DNA of 64,000 bases from Pseudomonas sp. SJZ079 (GTDB lineage Bacteria > Pseudomonadota > Gammaproteobacteria > Pseudomonadales > Pseudomonadaceae). The notes beneath the pieces are model-generated. The model saw nothing but the letters and a program-made list of their open reading frames with translations. It was not told the origin of the DNA and searched no databases. The position numbers and the translations under genes are program-made. Positions 16,029 to 26,373 of this stretch are shown piece after piece; position 1 is the first letter of the stretch; every line of letters begins with the position of its first letter. The stretch is from positions 1 to 64,000 of the forward strand of contig NZ_VIUH01000017.1 in the NCBI RefSeq assembly GCF_007993865.1. Direction: 5' to 3'.

Positions 16029-17435
16029 TTATTGCGGCGAGTGGAATTGCGCGGCCAGCTCACGCAGCGCGACTTCGGCCGCGAGCACCTTGTCGACGGC
16101 CTCATCGGCCTTTTCGCGGCTCAGGCCCAGGCCGTCGAGCAGGCTCTGCGGGATTTCGCCTTGCGGGCCGGCGCCAATGCCGCGGTTGCGCAGCAAACTG
16201 ACCGCCAGGCACACCAGGTTCGGGTAGACCGCATGCGGGCCGGCATAGTCGGGGTCATGTTGGAAGCGCAGGGCGCTGGCCAGCTCTTCCGGCATGTCCC
16301 AGTAACGCATCAGCCAGGCGCCAATCTGCTCGCGGCTAATGCCCAGCAGGTGCTGCTCGACATAGCTATGGGAGAGGTGCGGGTTGACCTCCAGGTGACG
16401 GCAGATCAGCGAGAAGTGTGGCGGGAAGACATGCGCCAGCAGCAGATAGCCGAAGTTGTGCAGCAGGCCGGCGAGGTAGGTCAGGCCGGCTTCCGGGCGC
16501 TGGGTGCGCGGCATGGCGCGGGTCAGTCCCTCGATCACCGCTGCGGTGTAGATGGCCTGCTGCCAATAGGGTGTAGCCTGCTGCGGATGGTCCTTGGGCA
16601 GGCTCAACGTCTTGCCCAGGGCCAGGCCGAGGGCCAGGTTGATCACCAGGTCGAAACCCAGCACGCGGACAATCGCGTCTTCCACCGAGCGGATCTTGCC
16701 GGGTGCGGCGTAGTAGGGCGAGGCCGCCCAGCTGACCACTTGAGCGGCCAGCGCCGGGTCGGTTTCCACCACGCCGGTGATGTCGTCCACCGTGGCGTCC
16801 GGGTCGACCCGCAGCTTGACGATCTTCTGCGCGGTTTCCGGCAGCGGCGGGATCTCGATGGTTTCTTCCAGGCGTTGCTGGATACGCCGCGCGGTGAAGG
16901 CCTGCACCGCTTGGCTGATCTCGGCGCGGTCATCGTCCGGGCGGTCGAGGTTCAGCTGGATAGTGCTCAGCGGCTCGCCGAAACGCGCCGCGCTGGCCTT
17001 GCTCAGCAGGCTCTTGAAGGCCTCGCTGGACATCTCCAGAAGTACGCCGGGCTGGCCGGACTCAATCAGCAGGCCCGGCACCTGAAGCAGGCGCTCATCG
17101 TACAGACAGGGTGAGCTGGTCAGCGGCGGCAGGCCGGGCAGCGTGCTCAGGCTGTGCTTGCCGAGCATGCGCTCCAGGCGCTCCGGTTTGACCGCGGTGA
17201 GTTTGCGCCCGGTCAGCTCGGCCAGGCGATTGAGGTCGAGTAGCTGGCTCTGCGGGTAGAGCACCAGCAAGGCGCCAACCGCATCTTCGAGCAACACCGC
17301 CTGCAGGCGCTGGGCGGCCGCTAGGCCTGAATGTTCGCTGCGCACCCGGTAGGCTAGGTCGAGCTTATCCAGCAGTTGCAGAATCACCGCCGGTGGTCGC
17401 AGCGTGGTGTCGGGGGCGAGGGCTACTTCGGTCAT
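16029..17435 (-). CDS. YbaK-like plus HDOD two-domain protein
   Basis: A 468-residue protein. The N-terminal part (about 1-160) resembles the YbaK/ProX aminoacyl-tRNA deacylase fold, with LLEDAVGALLVLYPQSQLLDLNRLAELTG-type sequence. The rest is an HDOD domain (about 195-400), containing the conserved start IPPLPETAQKIVKLRVDPDAT and AGLLHNFGYLLLAH. HDOD proteins act in signalling and motility rather than as nucleases. The frame is open upstream, but the ATG at 17435 avoids a spurious hydrophobic leader. Single gene, downstream of recG on the same strand with a 90-bp gap. Confidence 0.8.
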   Translation of the reverse strand: MTEVALAPDTTLRPPAVILQLLDKLDLAYRVRSEHSGLAAAQRLQAVLLEDAVGALLVLYPQSQLLDLNRLAELTGRKLTAVKPERLERMLGKHSLSTLPGLPPLTSSPCLYDERLLQVPGLLIESGQPGVLLEMSSEAFKSLLSKASAARFGEPLSTIQLNLDRPDDDRAEISQAVQAFTARRIQQRLEETIEIPPLPETAQKIVKLRVDPDATVDDITGVVETDPALAAQVVSWAASPYYAAPGKIRSVEDAIVRVLGFDLVINLALGLALGKTLSLPKDHPQQATPYWQQAIYTAAVIEGLTRAMPRTQRPEAGLTYLAGLLHNFGYLLLAHVFPPHFSLICRHLEVNPHLSHSYVEQHLLGISREQIGAWLMRYWDMPEELASALRFQHDPDYAGPHAVYPNLVCLAVSLLRNRGIGAGPQGEIPQSLLDGLGLSREKADEAVDKVLAAEVALRELAAQFHSPQ

Positions 17436-17525
17436 AACGAAATCCGGCTGAGGTGCAGTGAGCAGAAGTATAAACAGCAGTCCAGCCAAGCAACGGCTGA
17501 GGCGACGGCTGCACTGTGCGCTGGA

Positions 17526-19601
17526 TCACACTTGGCCGTATTGCTGGCCATGGCGCAACCAGCGTTCCAGCAGCGGGCTGACATGTTGCGGCCAGTGGGC
17601 CAACAGGGCTTGGGCGGCGTCGCGCACCGCCGGCAACAGGTCGGCATCGCGCATCAGGTCGGCGACCTTGAATTGCAGCAGGCCAGTCTGGCGGATACCG
17701 AGCATTTCCCCTGGGCCGCGCAGCTCCAGGTCTTTTTCGGCGATGACGAAACCATCGCAGGTCTCGCGCATGATGCCCAGGCGTTGCCGACCCAGTTGCG
17801 ACAGCGGCGGGTGATAGAGCAGCACGCAGTGGCTGGCGGCGCTGCCGCGACCGACCCGGCCACGCAGTTGGTGCAGCTGGGCCAGGCCCAGGCGCTCCGG
17901 ATTTTCGATGATCATCAGGCTGGCATTTGGCACGTCGACACCGACCTCGATCACCGTGGTGGCGACCAGCAGTTGCAGTTGGCCCTGCTTGAACCGATCC
18001 ATTACTGCGGCTTTTTCCGCGGGCTTCATGCGCCCGTGGATCAGCCCGACGTGCAGGCCACCGAGGGCGGCCGAGAGGTCTTCGAAGGTGGTCTCGGCGG
18101 CCTGGCAGGTCAGCTCTTCGGATTCTTCGATCAGGGTGCAGACCCAGTACGCCTGGCGGCCCTCATGGCAGGCCGAGCGCACCCGTTCGATCACCTCCAG
18201 GCGGCGGCTGTCGGCGACCAGGACGGTGTTCACCGGGGTACGGCCGGGCGGTAGTTCGTCGAGGATCGAGGTGTCCAGATCGGCGTAGGCGCTCATCGCC
18301 AGGGTGCGCGGGATGGGCGTCGCGGTCATGATCAGCTGGTGTGGACACAGGCGCCCGCCGACGCCTTTCTGGCGTAGCGCCAGGCGCTGCTGCACGCCGA
18401 AGCGATGTTGTTCGTCGATGATCACCAGGGCCAGGCGTTTGAACTCCACCTCGTCCTGGAACAGCGCGTGGGTGCCGACCACCATGGGCGTACCGTCGGC
18501 GATCTGCTGCAGGGCGGCGGCGCGCGCCTTGCCCTTGAGTTTGCCGGCCAGCCAGGCGACGTCGAGGCCGAGCGGCGCCAGCCATTTGCTGAAGTTGAGA
18601 AAGTGCTGTTCGGCGAGAATCTCGGTTGGCGCCATCAACGCGACCTGGTAACCGGCCTCCAACGCTTGCAGCGCGGCGAAGGCAGCGACAACGGTCTTGC
18701 CGGCGCCGACATCGCCCTGAATCAGGCGCAGCATGGGTTCGTCCTGGCTCAGGTCGTAGGCGATCTCGGCGCCCACGCGGGTCTGCGCGCCGGTCGGTGG
18801 GAAGCCCAGGTTACTGAGGAACTGCTGCGGCAGCTGCTTGGCGATGGGCAGGCGCGGCGCCTGTTGGGCGCGCAGGCTTTCACGCAGGCGTTGCAGTGAC
18901 AGCTGGTGGGTCAGCAGCTCTTCGAAGGCCAGGCGGTGCTGGGCCCAGTGGCGACCCTCGGCCAGTTCTTCCAGGTCGGCATCCGCCGGTGGCCGGTGCA
19001 GGTAACGGATGGCCTGGTCCAGTGGGCTGAGTTGATAGTCGCGGGCCAGCTCGCGGGGTAGCCAGTCCGGCAGGCTGTGCGGGCCGAGTCGCGCCAGCGC
19101 CTGTTCGCTCAAGCTGCGCAGGCGCTGCTGGGTCAGGCCTTCGGTGGTCGGGTAGATCGGCGTCAGGGTCTGTTCCACGGCAATCGGTTCGCTGCCAGAC
19201 AACGCACGGTATTCCGGGTGGTAGATCTCCAGGCCGGAGGAGCCGGGGCGCACCTCGCCGTAGCAACGCACCTGGGTGCCACGTTTCAGGCCCTCTTTTT
19301 GCGCCTGGCTGAAATGGTAGAAGCGCAGGCTGAGGGTGCCGCTGCCGTCTTGCAGGCGCACCAGCAGGCTGCGCCTACGGCCCATGACCACGTCAGCGCC
19401 GGCGACTATGCCCTCGACCACCGCATCCTGTCCGGGCCGCAGTGCACCAATCGGCACGATGCGGGTGCGGTCCTGGTAGCGCAACGGCAGGTGGAACAGC
19501 ACGTCCTGCAAGTTTTCCAGACCGACCTTGGCGAGTTTCTCGGCCAGGGCGGCGCCGACGCCTTTGAGCGCCGTAACGGAAACCGCGGCCAGTTCGCTCA
19601 T
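17526..19601 (-). CDS. recG: ATP-dependent DNA helicase RecG
   Basis: A 691-residue branch-migration helicase that remodels stalled replication forks and Holliday junctions. The order is an N-terminal wedge/OB domain (about 55-160), a helicase core with Walker A GDVGAGKTVV near residue 298, a DEQH box in IIDEQHRFGVQQR, GTHALFQ, and the motif VI region LHQLRGRVGRG. The start at MSELAAVSVTALKGVG matches the usual RecG length; an upstream in-frame ATG lies inside oxyR. It starts seven bases after the oxyR stop, so oxyR-recG is one operon, as in other pseudomonads. Confidence 0.97.
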   Translation of the reverse strand: MSELAAVSVTALKGVGAALAEKLAKVGLENLQDVLFHLPLRYQDRTRIVPIGALRPGQDAVVEGIVAGADVVMGRRRSLLVRLQDGSGTLSLRFYHFSQAQKEGLKRGTQVRCYGEVRPGSSGLEIYHPEYRALSGSEPIAVEQTLTPIYPTTEGLTQQRLRSLSEQALARLGPHSLPDWLPRELARDYQLSPLDQAIRYLHRPPADADLEELAEGRHWAQHRLAFEELLTHQLSLQRLRESLRAQQAPRLPIAKQLPQQFLSNLGFPPTGAQTRVGAEIAYDLSQDEPMLRLIQGDVGAGKTVVAAFAALQALEAGYQVALMAPTEILAEQHFLNFSKWLAPLGLDVAWLAGKLKGKARAAALQQIADGTPMVVGTHALFQDEVEFKRLALVIIDEQHRFGVQQRLALRQKGVGGRLCPHQLIMTATPIPRTLAMSAYADLDTSILDELPPGRTPVNTVLVADSRRLEVIERVRSACHEGRQAYWVCTLIEESEELTCQAAETTFEDLSAALGGLHVGLIHGRMKPAEKAAVMDRFKQGQLQLLVATTVIEVGVDVPNASLMIIENPERLGLAQLHQLRGRVGRGSAASHCVLLYHPPLSQLGRQRLGIMRETCDGFVIAEKDLELRGPGEMLGIRQTGLLQFKVADLMRDADLLPAVRDAAQALLAHWPQHVSPLLERWLRHGQQYGQV

Positions 19602-19608
19602 GCGCGGC

Positions 19609-20535
19609 TTAGGCCTTTTGCGCCTGGGGGCGGGCGACCGAGCACAGACGGATCGAGTCGCCCAGCATTTCAATGGCTTTCGGTCGCGGGAAGCTGGCAC
19701 GCCAGGCGATGGCCACGGTGCGGAACGGCACCGGTGCGCTCAGCGGACGCACGTCGATGATGCCGGGCGCGTAATGGTGACTGTCCACGGCGGAGAGCGG
19801 CAGAATCGACACGCCGAGGCCGGAGGCGACCATGTGGCGGATGGTTTCCAATGAGCTGGACTCCACCGTGGTGTGCTTGGCGTGTTCTTCGCTGCCCTTG
19901 CGCAGGGTCGGGCAGGCTTCCAGGACCTGATCGCGGAAGCAGTGACCCTCGCCGAGCAGCAGCAGGCTCTTGTCGTTGAGCAGCTTGCTGTCGATGCTGT
20001 CCAGCGCCGCCCAGGGGTGGCCGGCCGGCATCAGGGCGTAGAAGGGTTCGTCATACAGCTGCATGGTCAGCACATCGGCTTCCTGGAACGGCAGGGCGAT
20101 GATGATCGCGTCCAGCTCGCCGGTGCGCAGCTTGTCGCGCAGCACGTGGGTGAAGTTTTCCTCGATGTACAGCGGCATCTGCGGCGCCACCCGGTGCAGC
20201 TGCGGAATCAGGTGAGGGAACAGGTAGGGGCCGACGGTGTAGATGGCGCCGATCTTCAGCGGCGCGGTCAGCTGGTTCTTGCCGGCCTGGGCCAGTTCGC
20301 GGATGCCCTGGGCCTGTTCCAGCACTTTCTGCGCCTGGGTGACGATGCCCTCGCCGACCGGAGTCAGGCGCACCGCGCTCTTGCTGCGCTCGAAGATCAG
20401 CACACCGAGCTCGTCCTCGAGCTTCTTCACCCCCACCGACAGGGTCGGCTGGCTGACATGGCAGCGCTCGGCGGCGTGGCCGAAGTGTTGCTCCTGAGCG
20501 AGGGTGACGATGTAGCGCAGTTCGGTGAGGGTCAT
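19609..20535 (-). CDS. oxyR: Hydrogen-peroxide sensor regulator OxyR
   Basis: A 308-residue LysR-type regulator. An N-terminal helix-turn-helix (about 1-60, QEQHFGHAAERCHVSQPTLSVGVKKLE) precedes a periplasmic-binding-like sensor domain. The redox cysteines occur at exactly the E. coli positions, C199 and C208, in GEGHCFRDQVLEAC. Oxidation forms a disulfide and activates catalase and peroxidase genes. It is divergent from a YeeZ-like gene across about 100 bp; OxyR commonly represses itself there, though I did not find a confident site. recG follows in the same operon. Confidence 0.98.
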   Translation of the reverse strand: MTLTELRYIVTLAQEQHFGHAAERCHVSQPTLSVGVKKLEDELGVLIFERSKSAVRLTPVGEGIVTQAQKVLEQAQGIRELAQAGKNQLTAPLKIGAIYTVGPYLFPHLIPQLHRVAPQMPLYIEENFTHVLRDKLRTGELDAIIIALPFQEADVLTMQLYDEPFYALMPAGHPWAALDSIDSKLLNDKSLLLLGEGHCFRDQVLEACPTLRKGSEEHAKHTTVESSSLETIRHMVASGLGVSILPLSAVDSHHYAPGIIDVRPLSAPVPFRTVAIAWRASFPRPKAIEMLGDSIRLCSVARPQAQKA

Positions 20536-20633
20536 AGGGTTTATCCATTAAGTTACCGCTTAGCATAGCCTTTGCATTGCAATGAACCAACCGGGCTACA
20601 CTGCGCCTCACGGATATTCTGGAGGCGATTGTG

Positions 20634-21497
20634 ATGGATGCAGCGAGGCTGTTGATTGCCGGTTGCGGGGATGTCGGTAGCCGCCTGGGGCTGCGCCTGA
20701 CCGATGCCGGCTGGACGGTGCATGGCCTGCGCCGCACGACAGCGGCGCTGCCAGCGCAGATTTTGCCGGTGGCTGGCGACCTGCAAGCCGATAGCTGTCC
20801 GGCCCAGTGGCCCACCGGCACGCTGGACTACCTGGTGTATTGCGCGGCGGCCAGTCAATACGACGAGCCGGGATATCGCGCCGCCTATGTCGAGGGTTTG
20901 CGTCGGGTGCTGAGTTGGTTGGCGCTACATGGGCAACGGCCGCGGCGTCTGCTGTTCGTCTCCAGTAGCGGGGTCTATGGCCAACAGCAGGGCGAGTGGA
21001 TAGATGAGCTGTCGCCGGCCGCCGCAGAGGGCTTCTCCGGCCGGGTGATGCGCGAAGCCGAGCAGCTCGCGCTGCACAGCGATATCCCGGCGAGCGTGGT
21101 GCGCCTGAGCGGACTGTACGGGCCGGGCCGGCAGCGGCTGATCAATCAGGTGCAGCAAGGTTATCGGGTGGCGGCTGAGCCGCCGCTGTACGGCAATCGC
21201 ATCCATGTCGAGGATGCCGCGGGTCTGTTGGCGTTCCTGCTGCAGGCCGATGCCCGTGGCGTGGCGTTGCAGGATTGCTATATCGGCGTCGATGACGAGC
21301 CGGCCGCGCTGCACGAAGTGGTGGCCTGGTTACGCCAGCAGTTGGGTGTCAGCCACTGGGCCGAGGAGTCGACGCTGGGCCGTGTCGGCAGCAAGCGTTG
21401 CAGCAATGCCCGCGCGCGGGCGCTGGGCTGGGCTCCGCAGTATCCGAGCTATCGCGAGGGTTATGCGGCGGTGCTGGCGAGCCTGACTGGGCAGTGA
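20634..21497 (+). CDS. NAD-dependent epimerase/SDR-like protein (YeeZ family)
   Basis: A 287-residue atypical short-chain dehydrogenase. The N-terminal nucleotide-binding motif is LIAGCGDVGSRLG (around residues 6-18), and VSSSGVYGQQQGE carries the serine and YxxxE-like region expected near the active site. The ATG at 20634 is preferred to the GTG at 20631 because GGAGG lies eight bases upstream. Substrate unknown; E. coli YeeZ is likewise uncharacterised. It is divergent from oxyR. Confidence 0.8.
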   Translation: MDAARLLIAGCGDVGSRLGLRLTDAGWTVHGLRRTTAALPAQILPVAGDLQADSCPAQWPTGTLDYLVYCAAASQYDEPGYRAAYVEGLRRVLSWLALHGQRPRRLLFVSSSGVYGQQQGEWIDELSPAAAEGFSGRVMREAEQLALHSDIPASVVRLSGLYGPGRQRLINQVQQGYRVAAEPPLYGNRIHVEDAAGLLAFLLQADARGVALQDCYIGVDDEPAALHEVVAWLRQQLGVSHWAEESTLGRVGSKRCSNARARALGWAPQYPSYREGYAAVLASLTGQ

Positions 21498-21570
21498 GCA
21501 GTGGGCTGGCGCCGCCGAGGCGCGCTGCGCTGAGCCGTAGTGTGGCGCAAGGATGCTGCGCTGGGCCCAC

Positions 21571-21597
21571 AAAAGTGGCGGGGTGGCGAACCCCGCC
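21571..21597 (-). terminator. Possible terminator after ridA
   Basis: Read on the minus strand, a perfect 7-bp stem GGCGGGG/CCCCGCC with a 7-base loop is followed by ACTTTTG. It lies just beyond the ridA stop. The U-tract is short, so the call is tentative. Confidence 0.45.
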
Positions 21598-21604
21598 GGG
21601 GTAC

Positions 21605-21985
21605 TTAGTCGAGTACCAGAATAGCGTCCATTTCCACTGCGGCGCCGCGTGGCAGAGCGGCCACGCCGATGGCAGCACGAGCCGGGTAGGGTTGCTCGAA
21701 ATAGCGCCCCATCACCTCGTTGACCTTGGCGAAGTGCGACAGATCGGTGAGGAAGATGTTCAGCTTGACGATGTCCTTGAACGAGCCACCGGCGGCCTCG
21801 GCCACGGCCTTGAGGTTTTCGAAGACCTGCACGGTCTGCGCCTCGAAGCCTTCGACCAGCTCCATGGTCTGCGGGTCCAGCGGGATCTGCCCGGACACAT
21901 ACACGGTGTTGCCGGCCTTGATCGCCTGGGAATAGGTGCCGATGGCGGCCGGGGCTTTGTCGCTATTGATAACGCTCTTGCTCAT
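21605..21985 (-). CDS. ridA: Reactive imine/enamine deaminase RidA
   Basis: A 126-residue Rid-family trimeric enzyme that hydrolyses 2-aminoacrylate and related imines released by PLP enzymes. Family features include [21 protein letters not shown] near residue 18, the substrate-binding arginine in [16 protein letters not shown], and the conserved glutamate in AVEMDAILV. The start follows AGGAGAA; the much longer open frame upstream runs over a hairpin region and the spoT end. It lies downstream of spoT on the same strand, the usual gammaproteobacterial order. Confidence 0.95.
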   Translation of the reverse strand: MSKSVINSDKAPAAIGTYSQAIKAGNTVYVSGQIPLDPQTMELVEGFEAQTVQVFENLKAVAEAAGGSFKDIVKLNIFLTDLSHFAKVNEVMGRYFEQPYPARAAIGVAALPRGAAVEMDAILVLD

Positions 21986-22086
21986 GAAATTCTCCTGGTG
22001 AGGGTAGGGGGCGTAGCCCGCCAAAGGATTTAGCGAGGGCGGTGGGCTCAAGCCCACTCTAATGGGAATGAGTTTTGGGCATGTGC

Positions 22087-24195
22087 TTAGGCGCGCACCC
22101 GGGTGATGCGAATGACCCCGGCGAGCGCGCGCAGCTTCTTGATCACGCGGGCCAGGTGCACGCGGTCGTGCACGCTGACTACCAGCTGCACGACGCTGAT
22201 GCGACCATCGCGTTCGTCCATGCTGATCTTCTCGATATTGCCGTCGGCGGCGTTGACGCTGCCGGCCAGCAGGGCGATCAGGCCGCGCTGGTGTTCCAGT
22301 TCGATGCGCAGTTCGACATTGAATTCGCCGACCACATCCTTGGCCCAGGACAGCTGGATGCATTTTTCCGGGTTATGCCGGATTTCGCCGATATTGCGGC
22401 AGGTTTCCAGGTGCACCACCATGCCTTTGCCCGCCGACAGGTGACCGACGATGGGGTCGCCGGGGATCGGCGTGCAGCATTTCGCGTAGCTCAGCACCAG
22501 GCCTTCGGTGCCGCGGATCGCCAGCGGGCCCTCGGCGCTCGGCAGTTCCTCGCCGTCGCTGGCCAGTAGGCGGCGGGCCACCACGTAGGCCATGCGATTG
22601 CCCAGGCCGATGTCTTCCAGCAGGTCTTCGATGACTTCCAGGCGATACTCGGCGAGCACCGCTTGCACCCGTTCGTGGGTGAGTTTGTCCAGATGGCTGT
22701 TGAAACCGGCCAGCACCTTGTTCAGCAGGCGCTCGCCGAGGCTGATCGACTCGGAGCGGCGTTGCAGTTTCAGGGCGTGGCGAATGTGCGTGCGGGCCTT
22801 GCCGGTAACCACGAAATTCAGCCAGGCCGGATTCGGCCGGGCGCCGGGGGCGCTGACGATTTCCACCGTCGAACCGCTTTCCAGGGCTTGCGACAGCGGC
22901 GCCAGGCGGCGGTTGATGCGGCAGGCGATGCAGGTGTTGCCGACGTCGGTGTGCACCGCGTAGGCGAAGTCGACCGCGGTGGAGCCTTTCGGTAGCTCCA
23001 TGATGCGGCCTTTGGGGGTGAACACGTAGACCTCGTCGGGGAACAGGTCGATCTTCACGCTCTCGATGAATTCCAGCGAGTTGCCGGCGCGCTGCTGCAT
23101 TTCCAGCACGCCTTTGACCCATTGCCGGGCGCGGGCGTGGGTGCCCTTGGGCTGATCTTCTTCGTTGGACTTGTACAGCCAGTGTGCGGCAATGCCGTTG
23201 TTGGCCATCTCCTCCATCTCGCGGGTGCGGATCTGGATTTCGATGGGCACGCCGTGCATGCCGAACAGCGTGGTGTGCAGCGACTGGTAACCGTTGGCCT
23301 TGGGAATCGCGATGTAGTCCTTGAAGCGTCCGGGCAAGGGTTTATACAAGTTGTGCACGGCGCCGAGTACCCGGTAGCAGGTGTCGACCTTGTCGACCAC
23401 GATGCGGAAGGCGTAGACGTCCATGATCTCGTTGAACGCCCGACGCTTGCCGCGCATCTTCTGGTAGATGCCGTAGAGGTGCTTCTCGCGGCCGAGCACA
23501 TCGCCTTCCAGCCCTTCGCGGGCGAGGCAGTGGGTCAGCGATTCTTCGATCTTGTTGACGATTTCCTTGCGGTTGCCGCGGGCACGGCGTACGGCGATGC
23601 GGATGCGCTCGGAGCGCATCGGGTGCATGGCCTTGAACCCGAGGTCCTCGAACTCCACCCGCATGCTGTGCATGCCCAGACGATTGGCGATCGGCGCGTA
23701 GATCTCCAGGGTCTCCTTGGCGATGCGCCGGCGTTTCTCGCCGGACAGCACTTCCAGGGTGCGCATGTTGTGCAGGCGGTCGGCCAGTTTGACCAGGATC
23801 ACGCGGATATCGCGGGCCATGGCCATGGCCATCTTCTGGAAGTTCTCGGCCTGTGCCTCGGCCTTGGTCTCGAAGTTCATCTGAGTCAGCTTGCTGACCC
23901 CGTCGACCAGCTCGGCCACGGTTTCGCCGAATTGCGCATGCAGCGCTTCCTTGGCGATACCGGTGTCTTCGATTACGTCATGCAGCATCGCGGCCATCAG
24001 GCTCTGATGGTCCATGTGCATGTCGGCAAGAATATTCGCCACCGCCAGGGGATGGGTGACGTAGGCTTCGCCGCTACGCCGGCGTTGGCCGTCGTGGGCT
24101 TGTTCGGCGTAGAAGTAGGCGCGCCGGACCAGATTGACCTGGTCGCTGCCGAGGTAGGTCGAAAGTCGATCGGCGAGGGCGTCTATGCTCGGCAT
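22087..24195 (-). CDS. spoT: Bifunctional (p)ppGpp synthetase/hydrolase SpoT
   Basis: A 702-residue stringent-response enzyme. The HD hydrolase domain (about 45-145) keeps the catalytic HDVIEDTG, so hydrolase activity is expected. The synthetase domain (about 235-350) has [16 protein letters not shown] and [14 protein letters not shown] domain (about 385-445), helical region, and C-terminal ACT domain (about 625-700) follow. Length matches other SpoT proteins. It lies downstream of gmk and rpoZ on the same strand, the conserved gmk-rpoZ-spoT order linking GTP synthesis, RNA polymerase and (p)ppGpp control. Confidence 0.98.
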   Translation of the reverse strand: MPSIDALADRLSTYLGSDQVNLVRRAYFYAEQAHDGQRRRSGEAYVTHPLAVANILADMHMDHQSLMAAMLHDVIEDTGIAKEALHAQFGETVAELVDGVSKLTQMNFETKAEAQAENFQKMAMAMARDIRVILVKLADRLHNMRTLEVLSGEKRRRIAKETLEIYAPIANRLGMHSMRVEFEDLGFKAMHPMRSERIRIAVRRARGNRKEIVNKIEESLTHCLAREGLEGDVLGREKHLYGIYQKMRGKRRAFNEIMDVYAFRIVVDKVDTCYRVLGAVHNLYKPLPGRFKDYIAIPKANGYQSLHTTLFGMHGVPIEIQIRTREMEEMANNGIAAHWLYKSNEEDQPKGTHARARQWVKGVLEMQQRAGNSLEFIESVKIDLFPDEVYVFTPKGRIMELPKGSTAVDFAYAVHTDVGNTCIACRINRRLAPLSQALESGSTVEIVSAPGARPNPAWLNFVVTGKARTHIRHALKLQRRSESISLGERLLNKVLAGFNSHLDKLTHERVQAVLAEYRLEVIEDLLEDIGLGNRMAYVVARRLLASDGEELPSAEGPLAIRGTEGLVLSYAKCCTPIPGDPIVGHLSAGKGMVVHLETCRNIGEIRHNPEKCIQLSWAKDVVGEFNVELRIELEHQRGLIALLAGSVNAADGNIEKISMDERDGRISVVQLVVSVHDRVHLARVIKKLRALAGVIRITRVRA

Positions 24196-24255
24196 GGATG
24201 TTCTCCGTACCGATTGTTATGACCCTGCGCCGTATGACGTCGACCCGGCATAAAT

Positions 24256-24519
24256 TTACTGAGGCTCGTTGGCCTCTTCCTCGAATGCCGCAAACAGCGG
24301 TTCTTCTTCGACGATTTCGTCTTGCGCGATCACGTCGTAGTCGACCAGACCGGCGGCGATTTCACGCAGGGCGACCACGGTCGGCTTGTCATTTTCCCAG
24401 GCCAGCTTCGGCTCTTTGCCGCCGGTGGCGAGTTGGCGCGAACGCTTGGTGGCAAGCATGACCAGCTCGAAGCGGTTTTCAACGTTGTCCAGGCAGTCTT
24501 CGACGGTTACGCGAGCCAT
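24256..24519 (-). CDS. rpoZ: RNA polymerase omega subunit
   Basis: An 87-residue subunit that stabilises the beta-prime subunit and contributes to a (p)ppGpp-binding site. It begins [30 protein letters not shown], essentially the canonical omega N-terminus, and ends in a glutamate-rich tail. The start follows GAGGAAC. A GC hairpin with an oligo-U run on the same strand separates it from gmk, so it may be partly independent of gmk transcription. Confidence 0.97.
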   Translation of the reverse strand: MARVTVEDCLDNVENRFELVMLATKRSRQLATGGKEPKLAWENDKPTVVALREIAAGLVDYDVIAQDEIVEEEPLFAAFEEEANEPQ

Positions 24520-24583
24520 GGTGTTCCTCGTAGCAAAATGCAGATAAAGCTGGGCCCGAATGGGCGAGCGGACTAAAGAGTTT

Positions 24584-24626
24584 AAAAAAACCCCCGCATT
24601 AAGGGAAGCACTGATTTATCCGGGGG
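24584..24626 (-). terminator. Terminator or attenuator between gmk and rpoZ
   Basis: On the minus strand CCCCCG (24626-24621) pairs with CGGGGG (24596-24591) and is followed at once by seven T. The loop is long (24 bases), so termination may be partial. Confidence 0.5.
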
Positions 24627-24636
24627 CAGCGGCTGC

Positions 24637-25281
<645 letters not shown>

Positions 25282-25368
25282 TTACTCGCGTCGCTCGCTC
25301 GGCGGGTCAGCCTTCGGCTGTTACTCCGCTTCGCTCCAGGCCACGCGACATAGCCTAGCGCAGTCGTT

Positions 25369-26232
25369 TTATTCGATGTTCTGTACTTGTTCGCGCATCT
25401 GTTCGATCAGCACCTTGAGGTTGACCGCGGCCTGGGTGCTGCGTGGGTCGAAGGCCTTGGAGCCGAGGGTGTTGGCCTCGCGGTTGAGCTCCTGCATCAG
25501 GAAGTCCAGGCGTCGACCCGCGGCGCCAGCACTTTTCAGTACACGGCGTACTTCACTGGCATGGGTGGCCAGGCGGTCCAGTTCTTCGGCCACATCGCTT
25601 TTCTGCGCGAGCATCACCAGCTCTTGTTCCAGGCGTTGTGGATCGAGCTCGGCCTGCATCTCGCTGCAGCGGTCGAGGATCTTCTGCCGCTGCGTGGCGA
25701 GCATCTGCGGCACCAGTTCGCGCAGGGCGGCGACTTCAGCGGTGATGCTGTCCAGGCGTTCGTTGAGCAGTTTGGCCAGCTCGGCGCCTTCGCGGCCGCG
25801 GGCGCTCTTTAGTTGCTCCAGTGCCTGAGTGAACAGCGTCAGGGCGGCCTTATTGAGCGCCTGCGGGTCGGCGGCATCGGCCACCAGCACGCCAGGCCAG
25901 CCGAGCACCTCGAGCGGGTTGAGGGGCGCCGGTTGCTTGATCAGGCTGGCCACGCTCTCCGCGGCGGCAATCAGTTGCGCCGCGCGCTCGCGATCGACTT
26001 GCAGGGCCTTGCCGGCGCTGTCTTCGGCGAAGCGCAGGGTGCATTCGACTTTGCCCCGCGATAACCCTTGGCGCAGCAATTCGCGTGCGGAGCCTTCCAG
26101 GTCACGGAAGGCATCCGGCAGGCGCAGGTGCGCCTCCAGGTAACGGTGGTTGACCGAGCGCAGCTCCCAGCTCAGGGTGCCGTGGGCCGTTGCTTGTTCG
26201 GCGCGGGCGAAGGCCGTCATGCTGTGGATCAT
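25369..26232 (-). CDS. yicC: YicC-family endoribonuclease-like protein
   Basis: A 287-residue YicC/YloC-family protein. Family hallmarks are the N-terminus [12 protein letters not shown], the segment [13 protein letters not shown], and the C-terminal [19 protein letters not shown]. The internal ATG at 26232 is chosen because it gives the conserved start; the frame runs 23 codons further upstream without support. E. coli YicC has been reported as an endoribonuclease affecting the sRNA RyhB, so RNA processing is the likely role. It is divergent from rph. Confidence 0.92.
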   Translation of the reverse strand: MIHSMTAFARAEQATAHGTLSWELRSVNHRYLEAHLRLPDAFRDLEGSARELLRQGLSRGKVECTLRFAEDSAGKALQVDRERAAQLIAAAESVASLIKQPAPLNPLEVLGWPGVLVADAADPQALNKAALTLFTQALEQLKSARGREGAELAKLLNERLDSITAEVAALRELVPQMLATQRQKILDRCSEMQAELDPQRLEQELVMLAQKSDVAEELDRLATHASEVRRVLKSAGAAGRRLDFLMQELNREANTLGSKAFDPRSTQAAVNLKVLIEQMREQVQNIE

Positions 26233-26310
26233 GGGGTAGACCTCTCGGTAAGTGGGGGCGAAAAACGCCGGATTGTAGCGCAGTGCGTCGGTCGCTCCCA
26301 ATTCGACATG

Positions 26311-26337
26311 TTGTCGGCGCCTTACGCGCCCTATAAT
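26311..26337 (+). promoter_or_regulatory. Candidate promoter of rph
   Basis: A perfect -10 hexamer TATAAT at 26332-26337, with TTGTCG at 26311-26316 as -35 but a short 15-bp spacer. It lies 36 bp before the rph ATG. Confidence 0.55.
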
Positions 26338-26373
26338 GCCGAACAGATTTCACTCCAGAGCAGGTATTCCTCG

